From Lottiidibacillus patelloidae (lineage in GTDB: Bacteria > Bacillota > Bacilli > Bacillales > SA5d-4), in contig NZ_NPIA01000003.1 in NCBI RefSeq assembly GCF_002262935.1, positions 310,001 through 374,000 of the forward strand: a stretch of DNA of 64,000 bases. Reading direction: 5' to 3'. Positions 9,664-17,573 of the stretch are shown here, one piece after another (the stretch's first letter is position 1; each line of letters starts with the position of its first letter). The position numbers and the translations under genes were made by a program. The notes below the pieces were generated by a model. That model ran no database searches. It saw nothing but the letters and a program-made list of their open reading frames with translations, and had not been told where the DNA came from.

Positions 9664-9694
9664 ATACAAAAAAACCACTCAAATGAGTGGTTTT
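9664..9694 (-). terminator. Terminator of ypjP
   Basis: AAAACCACTC pairs with GAGTGGTTTT around an AAAT loop and on the minus strand continues into a T tract. It begins inside the ypjP stop codon. Confidence 0.88.
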
Positions 9695-10301
9695 AAGCAG
9701 TTTTTTTCCATTTAGGTGGCGTATTTTTATCCCAAAATATTTTTCCTATTTCATAATGGTTTTCAAATGAATCTGCATTTGTATGATAGTGAAAACTAAA
9801 GAAATGCCCTTGTTTTGGTGGGTTTTCTCGACGTACGTGAAACTTTAAGAAATCCTTTCCAGTTCGCTCATCATAAATATTAAATATTTTTTCTGTTAAG
9901 CCTCCTGGAGGGTTACTTGTGAATGTTAAATGTTGAAGAGTATCAACATCTAAATCTACACTCGCTAGCTTTACTGTTTCAACAATCTTAGGTAGAATTT
10001 CATTTTCAAAAGAAGCTCCAATTTTTTGATCAATTACGCTACCAAATTTTGATTTCGCTAATTCATTTGCTTTTACGTATGTATTGGCAATGAATCTTTC
10101 AACTACTTCCGGTTTAGTAACTGTTTCAGGATATGAATGCAAGACTTCTTCTAAATCAGTAGCCTTATTTTCTTCTACCCCAATTGCACTTGGATTAATC
10201 TCATCTGGTTTTTGGTCTATACCAAGATCCGGAATAATTAACCCAAAGGTAAAGATAGCGATGAGGGTTACTAAGAATTTTCTAAATAATAAAACAACCA
10301 C
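9693..10301 (-). CDS. ypjP: YpjP family secreted or membrane-anchored protein
   Basis: A protein of the YpjP family found beside thymidylate synthase/DHFR genes in Bacillus; function unknown. The N terminus (KFLVTLIAIFTFGLIIP) is one hydrophobic segment, a signal peptide or anchor. The remainder is soluble with the conserved segments NPPGGLTEKIFNIYDERTG and GHFFSFHYHTN. I prefer the GTG at 10301, with GGGGTGAT just upstream, giving 202 residues; an ATG at 10331 would add ten residues ahead of the signal segment and lacks a ribosome binding site. Confidence 0.82.
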   Translation of the reverse strand: MVVLLFRKFLVTLIAIFTFGLIIPDLGIDQKPDEINPSAIGVEENKATDLEEVLHSYPETVTKPEVVERFIANTYVKANELAKSKFGSVIDQKIGASFENEILPKIVETVKLASVDLDVDTLQHLTFTSNPPGGLTEKIFNIYDERTGKDFLKFHVRRENPPKQGHFFSFHYHTNADSFENHYEIGKIFWDKNTPPKWKKTA

Positions 10302-10385
10302 TTCATCACCCCAATATATATACTTATGCACTAATTATATCATATCGAAGCTAAGATTTCAGAAAATACTATTAATTAAGTAAAT

Positions 10386-10694
10386 TTACCTATTATCTTT
10401 ATCTCGATTAGTAATTTCTTCAGATACGACAAAGGCTAAATCATCATTTCCAAATAACGATAGTACTTGTAACAAGGTCTCATCCGCAATATCCCCTGCT
10501 TCCTCCTTCGATACCGAATTCTCCATCATTTGTGTTAATAATGGATTTCTTTTTTGATCGGGGTAAGCTTTTTCATATAGTGAAATAGGGTCTAACTGAT
10601 TATTAATACACCATTGGACAAAGACAAGAATCATCATACCTTCATCCGCTTTATATTGTTCAATAATTTTCTTTTCTAATTCTGTTTTATCCAT
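10386..10694 (-). CDS. Conserved hypothetical protein, 102 residues
   Basis: A small acidic helical protein (MDKTELEKKIIEQYKADEGM, then FVQWCINNQLDPISLYEKAYP). No membrane segment, no known motif. AAAGGAGATCC lies about 11 bases before the ATG. It is transcribed in the same direction as ypjP with an 84-base gap. I do not recognise the family. Confidence 0.7.
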   Translation of the reverse strand: MDKTELEKKIIEQYKADEGMMILVFVQWCINNQLDPISLYEKAYPDQKRNPLLTQMMENSVSKEEAGDIADETLLQVLSLFGNDDLAFVVSEEITNRDKDNR

Positions 10695-10754
10695 TGTTGA
10701 GGATCTCCTTTATTGATTAAATCATTATGAAAAGTGACATATTATATTTAGGAG

Positions 10755-10958
10755 GTGAATGTCATCGTAACGCTACATATTACCAAAACTGATAATCACT
10801 TTGGATTTAATAATAGTTATGTTATTAAAGCTGAAACGTTAATTAATGCTGTAAGTGAAGCTAATGCTTATGTTCCATTTTCCATTAACGAGCAATGCTT
10901 GTCCAATTTAGAAAAAGAAGGATTACATAAGCAAGAATTATATGTATTTTCTTGTTAA
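10755..10958 (+). CDS. Small hypothetical protein with unusual start region
   Basis: A 64-67 residue reading frame (LHITKTDNHFGFNNSYVIKAE...). A perfect AGGAGGTG is at 10750-10757, yet no in-frame ATG, GTG or TTG follows at a normal distance: the in-frame GTG at 10755 sits inside the ribosome binding site. The codon at ideal spacing is ATC at 10764, a rare start. The only ATG nearby, at 10759, is out of frame and opens a three-codon frame (ATG TCA TCG TAA). The protein reads as real; the true start is unresolved. It overlaps the kapB stop by four bases on the opposite strand. Confidence 0.6.
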   Translation: MNVIVTLHITKTDNHFGFNNSYVIKAETLINAVSEANAYVPFSINEQCLSNLEKEGLHKQELYVFSC

Positions 10959-11341
10959 GACAAATGATAATCTTCCTTTAATTCCTTTATACAATTTAGT
11001 GACTCTCTTGCAAAAGTTGAATCCATTTTATTAAGTTCTGCTTCTAATTCTTGGACAGCTTTGCTTAATGATTCTTTGTAAGGAGGAATTATCTCTTCAG
11101 TATATTTTGTTACAGTCGCTTTTGGCATCCATGCTTTCTCATAGTGAGCTAATGCCTTCCTTGTATGAAAAAGTGGGACTTCTGTTTGCTTTGGTGCGTG
11201 CAAATCACCTTGAGTTGGGTGCTTTAATATAGCGAGTATTTTCAGTAGGATACGATTTTCCTCAATATCAATAACTTCACCTATATAACGACCTGTTTTA
11301 TATTTGGCACTGGCAATATCACCAATTTGAATATCAGTCAT
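10955..11341 (-). CDS. kapB: Kinase-associated protein KapB
   Basis: Homologue of B. subtilis KapB, reported as needed for KinB-dependent phosphorelay activation. The 128 residues carry the family core: MTDIQIGDIASAKYKTGRYI, ILKHPTQGDLHAPKQTEVP and FHTRKALAHYEKAWMPK. Although the family is called a lipoprotein, no signal peptide or lipobox is visible, so the protein looks cytoplasmic. It lies 29 bases downstream of kapD in the same orientation and probably shares its transcript. In B. subtilis kapB follows kinB; here no kinase is adjacent. Confidence 0.9.
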   Translation of the reverse strand: MTDIQIGDIASAKYKTGRYIGEVIDIEENRILLKILAILKHPTQGDLHAPKQTEVPLFHTRKALAHYEKAWMPKATVTKYTEEIIPPYKESLSKAVQELEAELNKMDSTFARESLNCIKELKEDYHLS

Positions 11342-11370
11342 GTTATACCTCCATTCAATCTTTTTAGTAT

Positions 11371-12033
11371 TTACTTTTGTAAATCTGCTAACAGAGCAAA
11401 TGGGGAGTTCTTTATATTTTCTTCCTCATCTTCTTCTGTTTTATAAACTACTTTTACTGGCTCTAAGAGTTTTGATTCTTGATACGACTTATCATTTTTC
11501 TTTAATGAAATTTTATCAAAAGTTTCAATAAATATTTTAGCTGTATTTTTAGCGTCATCTAATGCACGATGCTGCTTTCCAGACTGTTCAATTTTCAATA
11601 AGGCTAAAGCTCTTTTTAAACCATATCGAAATCCTCGCTCATTTTCAAATAACATACTAAAGCTTAATTGTATATCATTGTGGTTAATTAACCATTCAAT
11701 AGGGTGATCATGATAGATAGCATCATTAATCAGTGCCCATTTATCTTCTGGACCCCAAGAACATAAAAAATATACACCTGATCCTATCCAAGAGTGAAAG
11801 GACTCTGTTGCTTCTATAAACGATGGTGCATGCCTTACATCGCTTTCAGTTATTCCTGTAAGACTTGTAATCTTCTTATCTACCGTGTCTTTTTTAGGTT
11901 TAATAAACTGTTGGAATTCATCTATTACCGTTAGTTTGCCATTGATCTTCTTTAGTTTAACTGCCCCTATTTCAATAACTTCGGAAAGGTGATTAGTCAT
12001 TTCCAAATCATAAATAATATAGTGCACACGCAT
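11371..12033 (-). CDS. kapD: 3'-5' exonuclease-family sporulation inhibitor KapD
   Basis: A DEDDh-type exonuclease-fold protein of 220 residues; B. subtilis KapD inhibits the KinA route into sporulation. The acid pair is in YDLEMTN (D9, E11), the middle Asp in the CSWGPEDKWAL region near residue 120, and the His-Asp pair in KQHRALDDAKNTAKIF near residue 163. All catalytic positions look intact, so nuclease activity is possible. The C-terminal 40 residues are acidic and variable (EEDEEENIKNS). First gene of a kapD-kapB pair. Confidence 0.9.
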   Translation of the reverse strand: MRVHYIIYDLEMTNHLSEVIEIGAVKLKKINGKLTVIDEFQQFIKPKKDTVDKKITSLTGITESDVRHAPSFIEATESFHSWIGSGVYFLCSWGPEDKWALINDAIYHDHPIEWLINHNDIQLSFSMLFENERGFRYGLKRALALLKIEQSGKQHRALDDAKNTAKIFIETFDKISLKKNDKSYQESKLLEPVKVVYKTEEDEEENIKNSPFALLADLQK

Positions 12034-12168
12034 ACCTCCGACAACACTGATTCCTCAATATTAAGATAAACATATCTTTTATTCTATTATACATTATTTT
12101 CCGCATGAAATGACCGCTTTCATTCGTTTTACCAAGCCCATTTATCGTGCTTGGAAATCATATGCACA

Positions 12169-12200
12169 AAAAGAAAAAGAATGGCATAAAGCCATTCTTT
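12169..12200 (-). terminator. Terminator of trhO
   Basis: AAAGAATGGC pairs perfectly with GCCATTCTTT around a 5-base loop; on the minus strand a T-rich tail follows. Confidence 0.85.
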
Positions 12201-12233
12201 AAGTTTCACTTATTTCCTGCACTATATATAAAA

Positions 12234-13148
12234 TTAAGCTTCTGTTGTTAGTTCCATTTCATATCTATTTCGTGGGTGCTCGCGGCACTCATCCGTACAT
12301 GAACGTTTATGTTCGTGCTCACACTCTTCACAAGCAACGTGTTGTAAGTTACACTCTGGGTTAGCACAGTTTACATAACGGTCTTCAGATTTTCCACAGT
12401 AGTAACATTTCCCGACAACTTTATCCTCTACTTGATTAATAGGTACAGAGATACGCTCATCGAAAACGTAACATTTTCCATCCCATAATTCACCTTTAGC
12501 TTCAGGGTCTTTTCCATAAGAGACAATACCACCCTTTAAGTGATTAACGTCTTTAAACCCTTCTTGTTTAAGGAAACCTGTGAACTTTTCACATCGGATT
12601 CCACCAGTACAATATGTTAAGATAGTTTTATCTTTATGCTCACTTAAGTTTTCACGAACCCATTCAGGTAATTCACGGAATGATTTAATATCAGGGCGAA
12701 TCGCACCACGGAAATGACCGATATCATATTCATAGTCATTACGTGCATCTAGCACAATTACATCGTCCCTTTGTAACATCTCTTTCCATTCTCTTGGTTC
12801 TAAATAATTACCAGTTAATTCAATTGGGTTTACATCATTGTCTAAGCGTAATGTTACAAGTTCTTTACGTGGTCTTACATGCATTTTCTTAAAAGCATGT
12901 CCGTCCGCTTCATCAATTTTAAACCATAAATCTTCAAAACGAGGATCTGCATGCATGTGATCCATATAAGCTTGTGTTTGTTCAATCGTACCCGAAACTG
13001 TACCGTTAATTCCCTCTTCGGCAACTAGAATACGACCTTTTAATTCGTTTTCCTTACAAAATGCTAAATGTTGTTTAGCGAATTCCTCAGGATTTTCAAT
13101 GTGTACATATTTGTAATACAATAATACACGATAATTCATTTCTGACAT
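12234..13148 (-). CDS. trhO: tRNA uridine(34) hydroxylase TrhO (rhodanese-related)
   Basis: Oxygen-dependent hydroxylase forming ho5U34 in tRNA wobble positions. The 304 residues show the N-terminal acylphosphatase-like region ([14 protein letters not shown]), a rhodanese domain with the active-site loop [16 protein letters not shown] near residue 178, and a C-terminal cysteine-rich tail ([19 protein letters not shown], then [12 protein letters not shown]) that looks zinc binding. Length and layout match the Bacillus/YceA family. Single gene with its own terminator. Confidence 0.93.
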   Translation of the reverse strand: MSEMNYRVLLYYKYVHIENPEEFAKQHLAFCKENELKGRILVAEEGINGTVSGTIEQTQAYMDHMHADPRFEDLWFKIDEADGHAFKKMHVRPRKELVTLRLDNDVNPIELTGNYLEPREWKEMLQRDDVIVLDARNDYEYDIGHFRGAIRPDIKSFRELPEWVRENLSEHKDKTILTYCTGGIRCEKFTGFLKQEGFKDVNHLKGGIVSYGKDPEAKGELWDGKCYVFDERISVPINQVEDKVVGKCYYCGKSEDRYVNCANPECNLQHVACEECEHEHKRSCTDECREHPRNRYEMELTTEA

Positions 13149-13302
13149 TTATACTTCCACCTTTCTGTATTTGCAGGATACATAAGGAACGACATAAAGT
13201 ATAATAACAGATTTTATTCATCTATGGTAGTCGTTTTTGTTATTTTTCTATATGTAAGTTGTTATATGGTTAAGTGCTCAAACAGTGTAGAGGAATATAG
13301 AG

Positions 13303-13332
13303 ATAACAAAAGAAGCAGGGAAAACCCTGCTT
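13303..13332 (-). terminator. Terminator of sspO-like gene
   Basis: AAGCAGGG and CCCTGCTT pair around AAAA at 13313-13332; the minus-strand transcript then runs into TCTTTTGTT. It starts directly after the sspO stop. Confidence 0.78.
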
Positions 13333-13482
13333 TTACCCTTTTCGAGATGGTCTTTTCTTCTTTCTTGCTGAGTCCGTTGCGCCATGTTCCGCACCAAACT
13401 CAGCTTCATATCCAGTTCCTTGCCCCTTTACTTGAGAGGAGCCTAAGACAGACTTTGATGCATCCTTTTTTCTTTTACCCAT
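13333..13482 (-). CDS. sspO: Small acid-soluble spore protein O family
   Basis: A 49-residue basic protein. It starts MGKRKKDASKSVLGSSQ, contains KGQGTGYEAEFGAE and ends in a run of Lys and Arg, which aligns with SspO (CotK) proteins that read MGKRKAN..., QGQGAGYNEEFANE and ...NNKKRKKNQ at the same length. SspO is a minor spore-core protein made in the forespore. AATGGAGGTG lies six bases before the ATG. A 97-residue frame on the opposite strand is a shadow of this gene. Confidence 0.8.
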   Translation of the reverse strand: MGKRKKDASKSVLGSSQVKGQGTGYEAEFGAEHGATDSARKKKRPSRKG

Positions 13483-13577
13483 ACTCTTCACCTCCATTAC
13501 TATCTTTCCCGAGATGAATAGAAAATTTATTAGCAGGTTATGGTAATAATAATTGCTATCGAAAGGAGGCAGATGAA

Positions 13578-13757
13578 ATGAATATTAACAGAGCAAAGCA
13601 AATTATCGATTCTCCAAATGAAATTATTGTTCTACATAACAATGAAGCAGTATGGTTACAAAGTGTTGATGAAAATGCGCAAATTGCTCGCGTTTATACA
13701 CGAGATAATCCAGATGATGAAAAACAAGTAAACGTAAAAGATCTAATTGAACAATAA
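13578..13757 (+). CDS. sspH: H-type small acid-soluble spore protein
   Basis: A 59-residue protein, the same length as B. subtilis SspH. It begins MNINRAKQIIDSPNEI, with AVWLQSVDE and ARVYTRDNPDDEKQVNV matching the H-type family (MNIQRAKEL..., VMIQHVDE, ARIYEVKNPGRELTV). These proteins accumulate in the forespore. GAAAGGAGGC lies seven bases upstream of the ATG and a strong terminator follows. It diverges from sspO, so the two spore genes share a 95-base intergenic control region. Confidence 0.88.
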   Translation: MNINRAKQIIDSPNEIIVLHNNEAVWLQSVDENAQIARVYTRDNPDDEKQVNVKDLIEQ

Positions 13758-13770
13758 TATCTCCCAGTTT

Positions 13771-13796
13771 AAACTTTCCATTAGGAAAGTTTTTTT
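13771..13796 (+). terminator. Terminator of sspH
   Basis: AAACTTTCC and GGAAAGTTT form a perfect 9-bp stem with an ATTA loop, followed by a T run, 13 bases after the stop. Confidence 0.9.
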
Positions 13797-13806
13797 ATAT
13801 GCTTGA

Positions 13807-13864
13807 AATGTAGATTTTTTATTTATTAAATTTATAATGTAGATTTTTTATTTATTAAATTTAT
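13807..13864 (+). repeat. Perfect 29-bp tandem duplication
   Basis: The 29 bases at 13807-13835 are repeated without a change at 13836-13864. The unit is AT-rich and contains TAGATTTTTTATTTATTAAA. The second copy ends three bases into the leader of the following GNAT gene, immediately before its ribosome binding site, so the duplication lengthens that gene's leader or promoter. Confidence 0.95.
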
Positions 13865-13877
13865 GAGGAGAATTAGG

Positions 13878-14753
13878 TTGAGACAAGGATTAATAAGAGG
13901 CTTAGGATTATCGAAAAATCAATTAAGTGACATAGGAACATTGGCCAGTATTTGTAATACACACGATAACATTACGATGAAGTTAAATTGGGATTTCTTA
14001 AACAGTCGTCCTCAAAATGAATTGCAGGATTTTCTTTATTATGATGAAAATCAATTAGTTGGTTATTTAGCATTATATATATTTAATAATAAGGAAGCAG
14101 AAGTAAGTGCAATGGTTCACCCTAAGTATCGAAATCAAGGGATATTTTCCATATTATTAGAGCAAGCAATCCAAGAAGTTAAGCAGCGAAAAATTTATGA
14201 ATTACTATTTTTCACTGACACTAACTCGAATTCAGGGATATCCGCTTTAGAACACCTTCAATCAACTTATGAATTTTCCGAGTATTTAATGAAGTGGAAC
14301 AATAATTTACCTCAAGACATGAGAGATCAACTAAAGGTAAGAGTTATGAAAGAAGATGATGTTCAAGACGTCATTAATATCGACAGTCAATGCTTTAACT
14401 TATCCAAATTAGATGCTGAAAAAATGTCTCAAGTCCAACTAAATTCTCCAACCAATTTACGTTTTATTGCAGAACTTAATGGCACGATTGTCGGAAAAAT
14501 CAATGTTCAATTAAATAATTCGCCTGCTTATATCTTTGGATTTGCTGTTTTGCCAGAATACCAAGGTAAAGGATATGGTTTAGAAATTTTGCAGAAGACC
14601 ATCGTTCACTTGGATAATTTAAGCCGCAACGATATCGTACTAGAAGTAGCTGTAAAAAACTTAAATGCTTTAAAATTATATGAAAAAGTAGGATTTAATA
14701 AAGTCACTGGCTACGATTATTTCCGCATCAAACTAGCAGAAAAAAATAGTTAA
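13878..14753 (+). CDS. Tandem-GNAT N-acetyltransferase
   Basis: A 291-residue protein made of two GNAT domains, the layout seen in mycothiol-synthase-like enzymes. In the first, acetyl-CoA binding is suggested by VHPKYRNQGIFSILLEQA near residue 83. In the second, VLPEYQGKGYGLEILQ near residue 230 is a fuller version of the R/Q-x-x-G-x-G/A motif. The acceptor is unknown. I choose the TTG at 13878, with GAGGAG seven bases upstream; the ATG at 13863 lies inside the 29-bp duplication and has no ribosome binding site. Confidence 0.85.
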   Translation: MRQGLIRGLGLSKNQLSDIGTLASICNTHDNITMKLNWDFLNSRPQNELQDFLYYDENQLVGYLALYIFNNKEAEVSAMVHPKYRNQGIFSILLEQAIQEVKQRKIYELLFFTDTNSNSGISALEHLQSTYEFSEYLMKWNNNLPQDMRDQLKVRVMKEDDVQDVINIDSQCFNLSKLDAEKMSQVQLNSPTNLRFIAELNGTIVGKINVQLNNSPAYIFGFAVLPEYQGKGYGLEILQKTIVHLDNLSRNDIVLEVAVKNLNALKLYEKVGFNKVTGYDYFRIKLAEKNS

Positions 14754-14773
14754 TGAGACCATAATTTTTAAAA

Positions 14774-15074
14774 GGCTTGGACAAAACAAAAACAGTTCAT
14801 TCAAGAGACGATAATTATATTTAGAGATAATAATAGTAAATGCGGCGAAGTCAAAATCAGAGACTCCTACGGGAAAGCCCGTGTCCGAAGACCCCCGTAA
14901 GAAAGTGTTCTTTGCTTTCTTAGGAGGCTGAGGACGGGCCTGAGGAAAGCGAACGATTTTGACGGAGCATTATTATTTTTTCTTAAGAATATAAGAAAGA
15001 ACCGAATTCATCTAGATCGTAAATCTGAATGAATTCGGTTCCTTCTTTACTTAAACGCTATTTGTCCCAGTCTC
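14774..15074. repeat. Structured intergenic repeat, copy A
   Basis: Roughly 300 noncoding bases that recur, diverged, at 47992-48277. Imperfect terminal inverted repeats GGCTTGGACAAAAC (14774) and TTTGTCCCAGTC (15061-15072) bound it. A core at 14850-14963 is framed by GTCAAAATC / GATTTTGAC and holds ACTCCTACGGGAAAGCCCGT and GGAGGCTGAGG, with several internal pairings. A long hairpin follows at 15001-15039. No protein is encoded. It looks like the interspersed elements common between genes in Bacillaceae, possibly MITE derived. Confidence 0.85.
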
Positions 15075-15085
15075 TTCTTAAAAAA

Positions 15086-15766
15086 TTACGTTAGGCTTTC
15101 AATTTCAACATTAATAACGCCTTCAATCTCTTTTACATCGTAGTAAACGTCCGTTGTATACCTTTTTTGGCTAACAAAAATGATTAAGTCCATTTTTCGA
15201 TTCCCATCATCTAAATCCTTCACCTTTACTTTATTAACCTTAATACTTTTTTTATTCATTTCTTGCAACACTGTTGTTAACTTTTTCTCACTGACAACAA
15301 TCATTTTGATCCTAATTTCCTTTTCTCTCAGTGCTGCTGGTCCTATCCACTTGACAATGATAGGAATAAATTGAACACTTACTAAAATTAATATGGAAAC
15401 AACTGTAGCTTCTAAATAAAATCCTGCACCTACAGCAATCCCTATTCCTGCTGCTCCCCAAATCATTGCAGCAGTTGTTAATCCGGAAATATAGTCATTA
15501 CCTCGCCTAAGGATAACACCTGCACCTAAAAATCCGATGCCACTTACAACTTGTGCAGCGAGACGGTATGGATCCATCGGCTTTGAATAAGATTCAGCGT
15601 ATATTTCAGCCCCTTCAATAGAGACAATCGTCAATAAACAACTGACAATTGATATGACTAGTGATGTTTTGAGCCCTACAGGCTTCTTTTTCATTTCCCG
15701 TTCAATCCCTAGTATCAATCCGAGAATTCCAGCAATGCCCAGTTTCATTAAAATAATTGAAGACAT
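15086..15766 (-). CDS. MgtC/SapB family membrane protein
   Basis: A 226-residue protein with four or five N-terminal membrane helices and the MgtC signature RLAAQVVSGIGFLGAGVIL followed by GLTTAAMIWGAAGIGIAVG (residues 68-112). The C-terminal 80 residues form a cytosolic ACT-like domain. Family members affect magnesium homeostasis or ATP synthase regulation; despite the name they are not proven Mg transporters. The gene ends 12 bases from repeat copy A. Confidence 0.9.
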   Translation of the reverse strand: MSSIILMKLGIAGILGLILGIEREMKKKPVGLKTSLVISIVSCLLTIVSIEGAEIYAESYSKPMDPYRLAAQVVSGIGFLGAGVILRRGNDYISGLTTAAMIWGAAGIGIAVGAGFYLEATVVSILILVSVQFIPIIVKWIGPAALREKEIRIKMIVVSEKKLTTVLQEMNKKSIKVNKVKVKDLDDGNRKMDLIIFVSQKRYTTDVYYDVKEIEGVINVEIESLT

Positions 15767-15791
15767 GCAATCACCTTAGCCTTCCTGTTAA

Positions 15792-16259
15792 CTAATATTG
15801 ATAATCCATGACATAAAATGGTTGATTTGTGTTTGAATGTAGGAACTCCCCACGTTTTATAAAGCCCACTTTTTCATACACTTTAATAGCTCTTTCATTA
15901 AATGTAGCAACGGTTAAGCGGAAGTTGACTTTATTTAATTTTAGCTTTGCAAATTTTAATCCTGCCAATAAAAAGGCGGCCCCTAACCCTCTGCCGGTTA
16001 ATGCTGGGTTTAATCCTAAGCCTATATCGATTGGTCCATTATTATAACCCCAGCCAGGAACTTGAGCGTCTTTGCCTAAGCAAAAGTACCCTATTAACTG
16101 GCATTCATTATTAATGACCTCATAATAATTATTATTCATTAGCTCCTCAAAGACATCTGTATTCATGTTATATAAATCATATGGTTTTTCATATTTCCAA
16201 GAACATATCTCTTTTGCGTTTTCACTTGTCATTTTTTTTATAATAAATTCATTACTCAT
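15792..16259 (-). CDS. GNAT-family N-acetyltransferase
   Basis: A 155-residue acetyltransferase of the RimI/RimJ type. The acetyl-CoA loop is NPALTGRGLGAAFLLAG near residue 90, and NERAIKVYEKVGF is the common C-terminal motif. The N-terminal ICSWKYEKPYDLYNM is shared with a second gene at 51722-52195, which is a paralogue. The ATG at 16259 has GTGAGG six bases upstream; a GTG 12 bases earlier sits in the binding site. Closely follows the methyltransferase gene, so the two are probably cotranscribed. Confidence 0.85.
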   Translation of the reverse strand: MSNEFIIKKMTSENAKEICSWKYEKPYDLYNMNTDVFEELMNNNYYEVINNECQLIGYFCLGKDAQVPGWGYNNGPIDIGLGLNPALTGRGLGAAFLLAGLKFAKLKLNKVNFRLTVATFNERAIKVYEKVGFIKRGEFLHSNTNQPFYVMDYQY

Positions 16260-16267
16260 AGTTAACC

Positions 16268-17056
16268 TCACATTTTAGTATCATTACATTCTATGTAGCC
16301 ATAATGAAATTTTGCTGTTGGCCTTTTAATTACTTTAAAGCCAAAATGTTGGAAACGAGTACTTTGCCAATGGTCTTTTAAGACGACCCGTTTTTTGGCA
16401 ACCCTTTTCGCCTGCTTTATAGCGTTCTCAGAAATAGTTTCATAGATAGCTAATTGTTTGACTCCTTTAATACCGTCTGATTCAATGATCGAAGTATCAA
16501 ACATCGGATCAAAATAAACGACATCGAAACTATTATCAGCTAATGTAGGCAAGTAGGATTCATAATTTTCATTGATTACGTTAATCCTTTTCATCGCATC
16601 GTCCATACTAGGTATTTTTGTTTCCCATTGCTTCAGTCCATTAGCTACTAAATAAGCTAAAAAACGATTTCCTTCCACACCTCTTACAATTCCATATTCG
16701 CCTACAAGGTAACTAGCTAGAATACTTTCTGAAGCTAATCCTAACGTGCAATCGAGAAAGCTGTTTCCAGGATTTAATTCTGTTACTTCTAGGAATGGGT
16801 CAGATTCTCCTCTTTGCAAGCGTTTCAACCGAAACATTGCTGAGTTTGGGTGAAAGAAAACTGGTTCTTTTTCATGTAATGGTAAGATTTCTAGCCGTTC
16901 CTTACCAACAATTAAGAGGTCATCAGCATACATCTCGTGGAGCTTACCAGTGGATAATTTTTTTCGAGGAATATAGGTCAATTGTAAATCACTTGCTACC
17001 TTCTTTGCTGTCTCTATCATTATTTCATTGGTACGTCCTGCTGTAGTAACTATCAC
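16268..17056 (-). CDS. YpiP-like class I SAM-dependent methyltransferase
   Basis: A 262-residue methyltransferase. The SAM-binding region begins NSFLDCTLGLASESILASYL near residue 108 and the catalytic-type motif is VVYFDPMFDTS near residue 191, recalling the DPM motif of RsmJ-type 16S rRNA guanine methyltransferases. B. subtilis has a similar protein, YpiP, at the corresponding place near brxA. An rRNA or other guanine target is inference. The GTG start has AGGAGG eight bases upstream. Confidence 0.8.
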   Translation of the reverse strand: MIVTTAGRTNEIMIETAKKVASDLQLTYIPRKKLSTGKLHEMYADDLLIVGKERLEILPLHEKEPVFFHPNSAMFRLKRLQRGESDPFLEVTELNPGNSFLDCTLGLASESILASYLVGEYGIVRGVEGNRFLAYLVANGLKQWETKIPSMDDAMKRINVINENYESYLPTLADNSFDVVYFDPMFDTSIIESDGIKGVKQLAIYETISENAIKQAKRVAKKRVVLKDHWQSTRFQHFGFKVIKRPTAKFHYGYIECNDTKM

Positions 17057-17083
17057 CTTTTACTCCTCCTAACTGAGCGTATG

Positions 17084-17107
17084 AAAAAGGGTACCAATTA
17101 GGTACCC
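17084..17107 (-). terminator. Terminator of brxA
   Basis: GGGTACC pairs with GGTACCC over a 5-base loop, followed on the minus strand by five T residues, 18 bases past the stop. Confidence 0.85.
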
Positions 17108-17124
17108 ACTCTTACTTTACTGTT

Positions 17125-17553
17125 TTAACAGTATTGCTCGTAAGCTGCAATTAAATTTTCTAAAATTCCTTCAGGTGTATTATCTTCGATTTGTTCTCTA
17201 GGAATAAAATGAACGACTTGATTTCCTTTCAATAATGCCATAGAAGGCGAAGACGGTTCAATATCACCAAAATACATTCTCATTTTGCTAGTTGCTTCTT
17301 TATCTTGTCCTGCAAACACTGTAACCGCGTTGTCAGGTCTTGTTGGATGTTTAAGTGAAGCAACAGCAGCAGGTCTTGCCAGTCCAGCTGCACAGCCACA
17401 TACTGAGTTTACAACAACTAAGCTTGTACCAGTTGCATTTTCAATAAATTTGTCAACGTCTTCAGCAGTAGTAAGTTCTGTAAAACCATTATTAGAAAGT
17501 TCTTTTCTCATCGGTTCTACCATCTGTTTCATATATTCATCATAAGCGTTCAT
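17125..17553 (-). CDS. brxA: Bacilliredoxin BrxA
   Basis: Removes bacillithiol from S-bacillithiolated proteins after oxidative stress. The 142 residues carry the diagnostic CGC active site in VVVNSVCGCAAGLARPA (C52 and C54) and FAGQDKEATSKMR, closely matching B. subtilis YphP/BrxA. Its presence implies the organism makes bacillithiol. It lies 21 bases downstream of cvfC and is probably cotranscribed with it. Confidence 0.93.
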   Translation of the reverse strand: MNAYDEYMKQMVEPMRKELSNNGFTELTTAEDVDKFIENATGTSLVVVNSVCGCAAGLARPAAVASLKHPTRPDNAVTVFAGQDKEATSKMRMYFGDIEPSSPSMALLKGNQVVHFIPREQIEDNTPEGILENLIAAYEQYC

Positions 17554-17573
17554 TAAAATCCATCTCCCTTTAT

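Noticed and set aside
13224-13517. A 97-residue plus-strand reading frame
   Set aside because: It lies antisense to the sspO-like gene and its terminator, has no ribosome binding site, and its sequence is Ser/Pro/Leu-rich in the way shadow frames are.
14774-15074. Intact insertion sequence
   Set aside because: Terminal inverted repeats exist but there is no transposase frame in either repeat copy, so I call it a repeat only.
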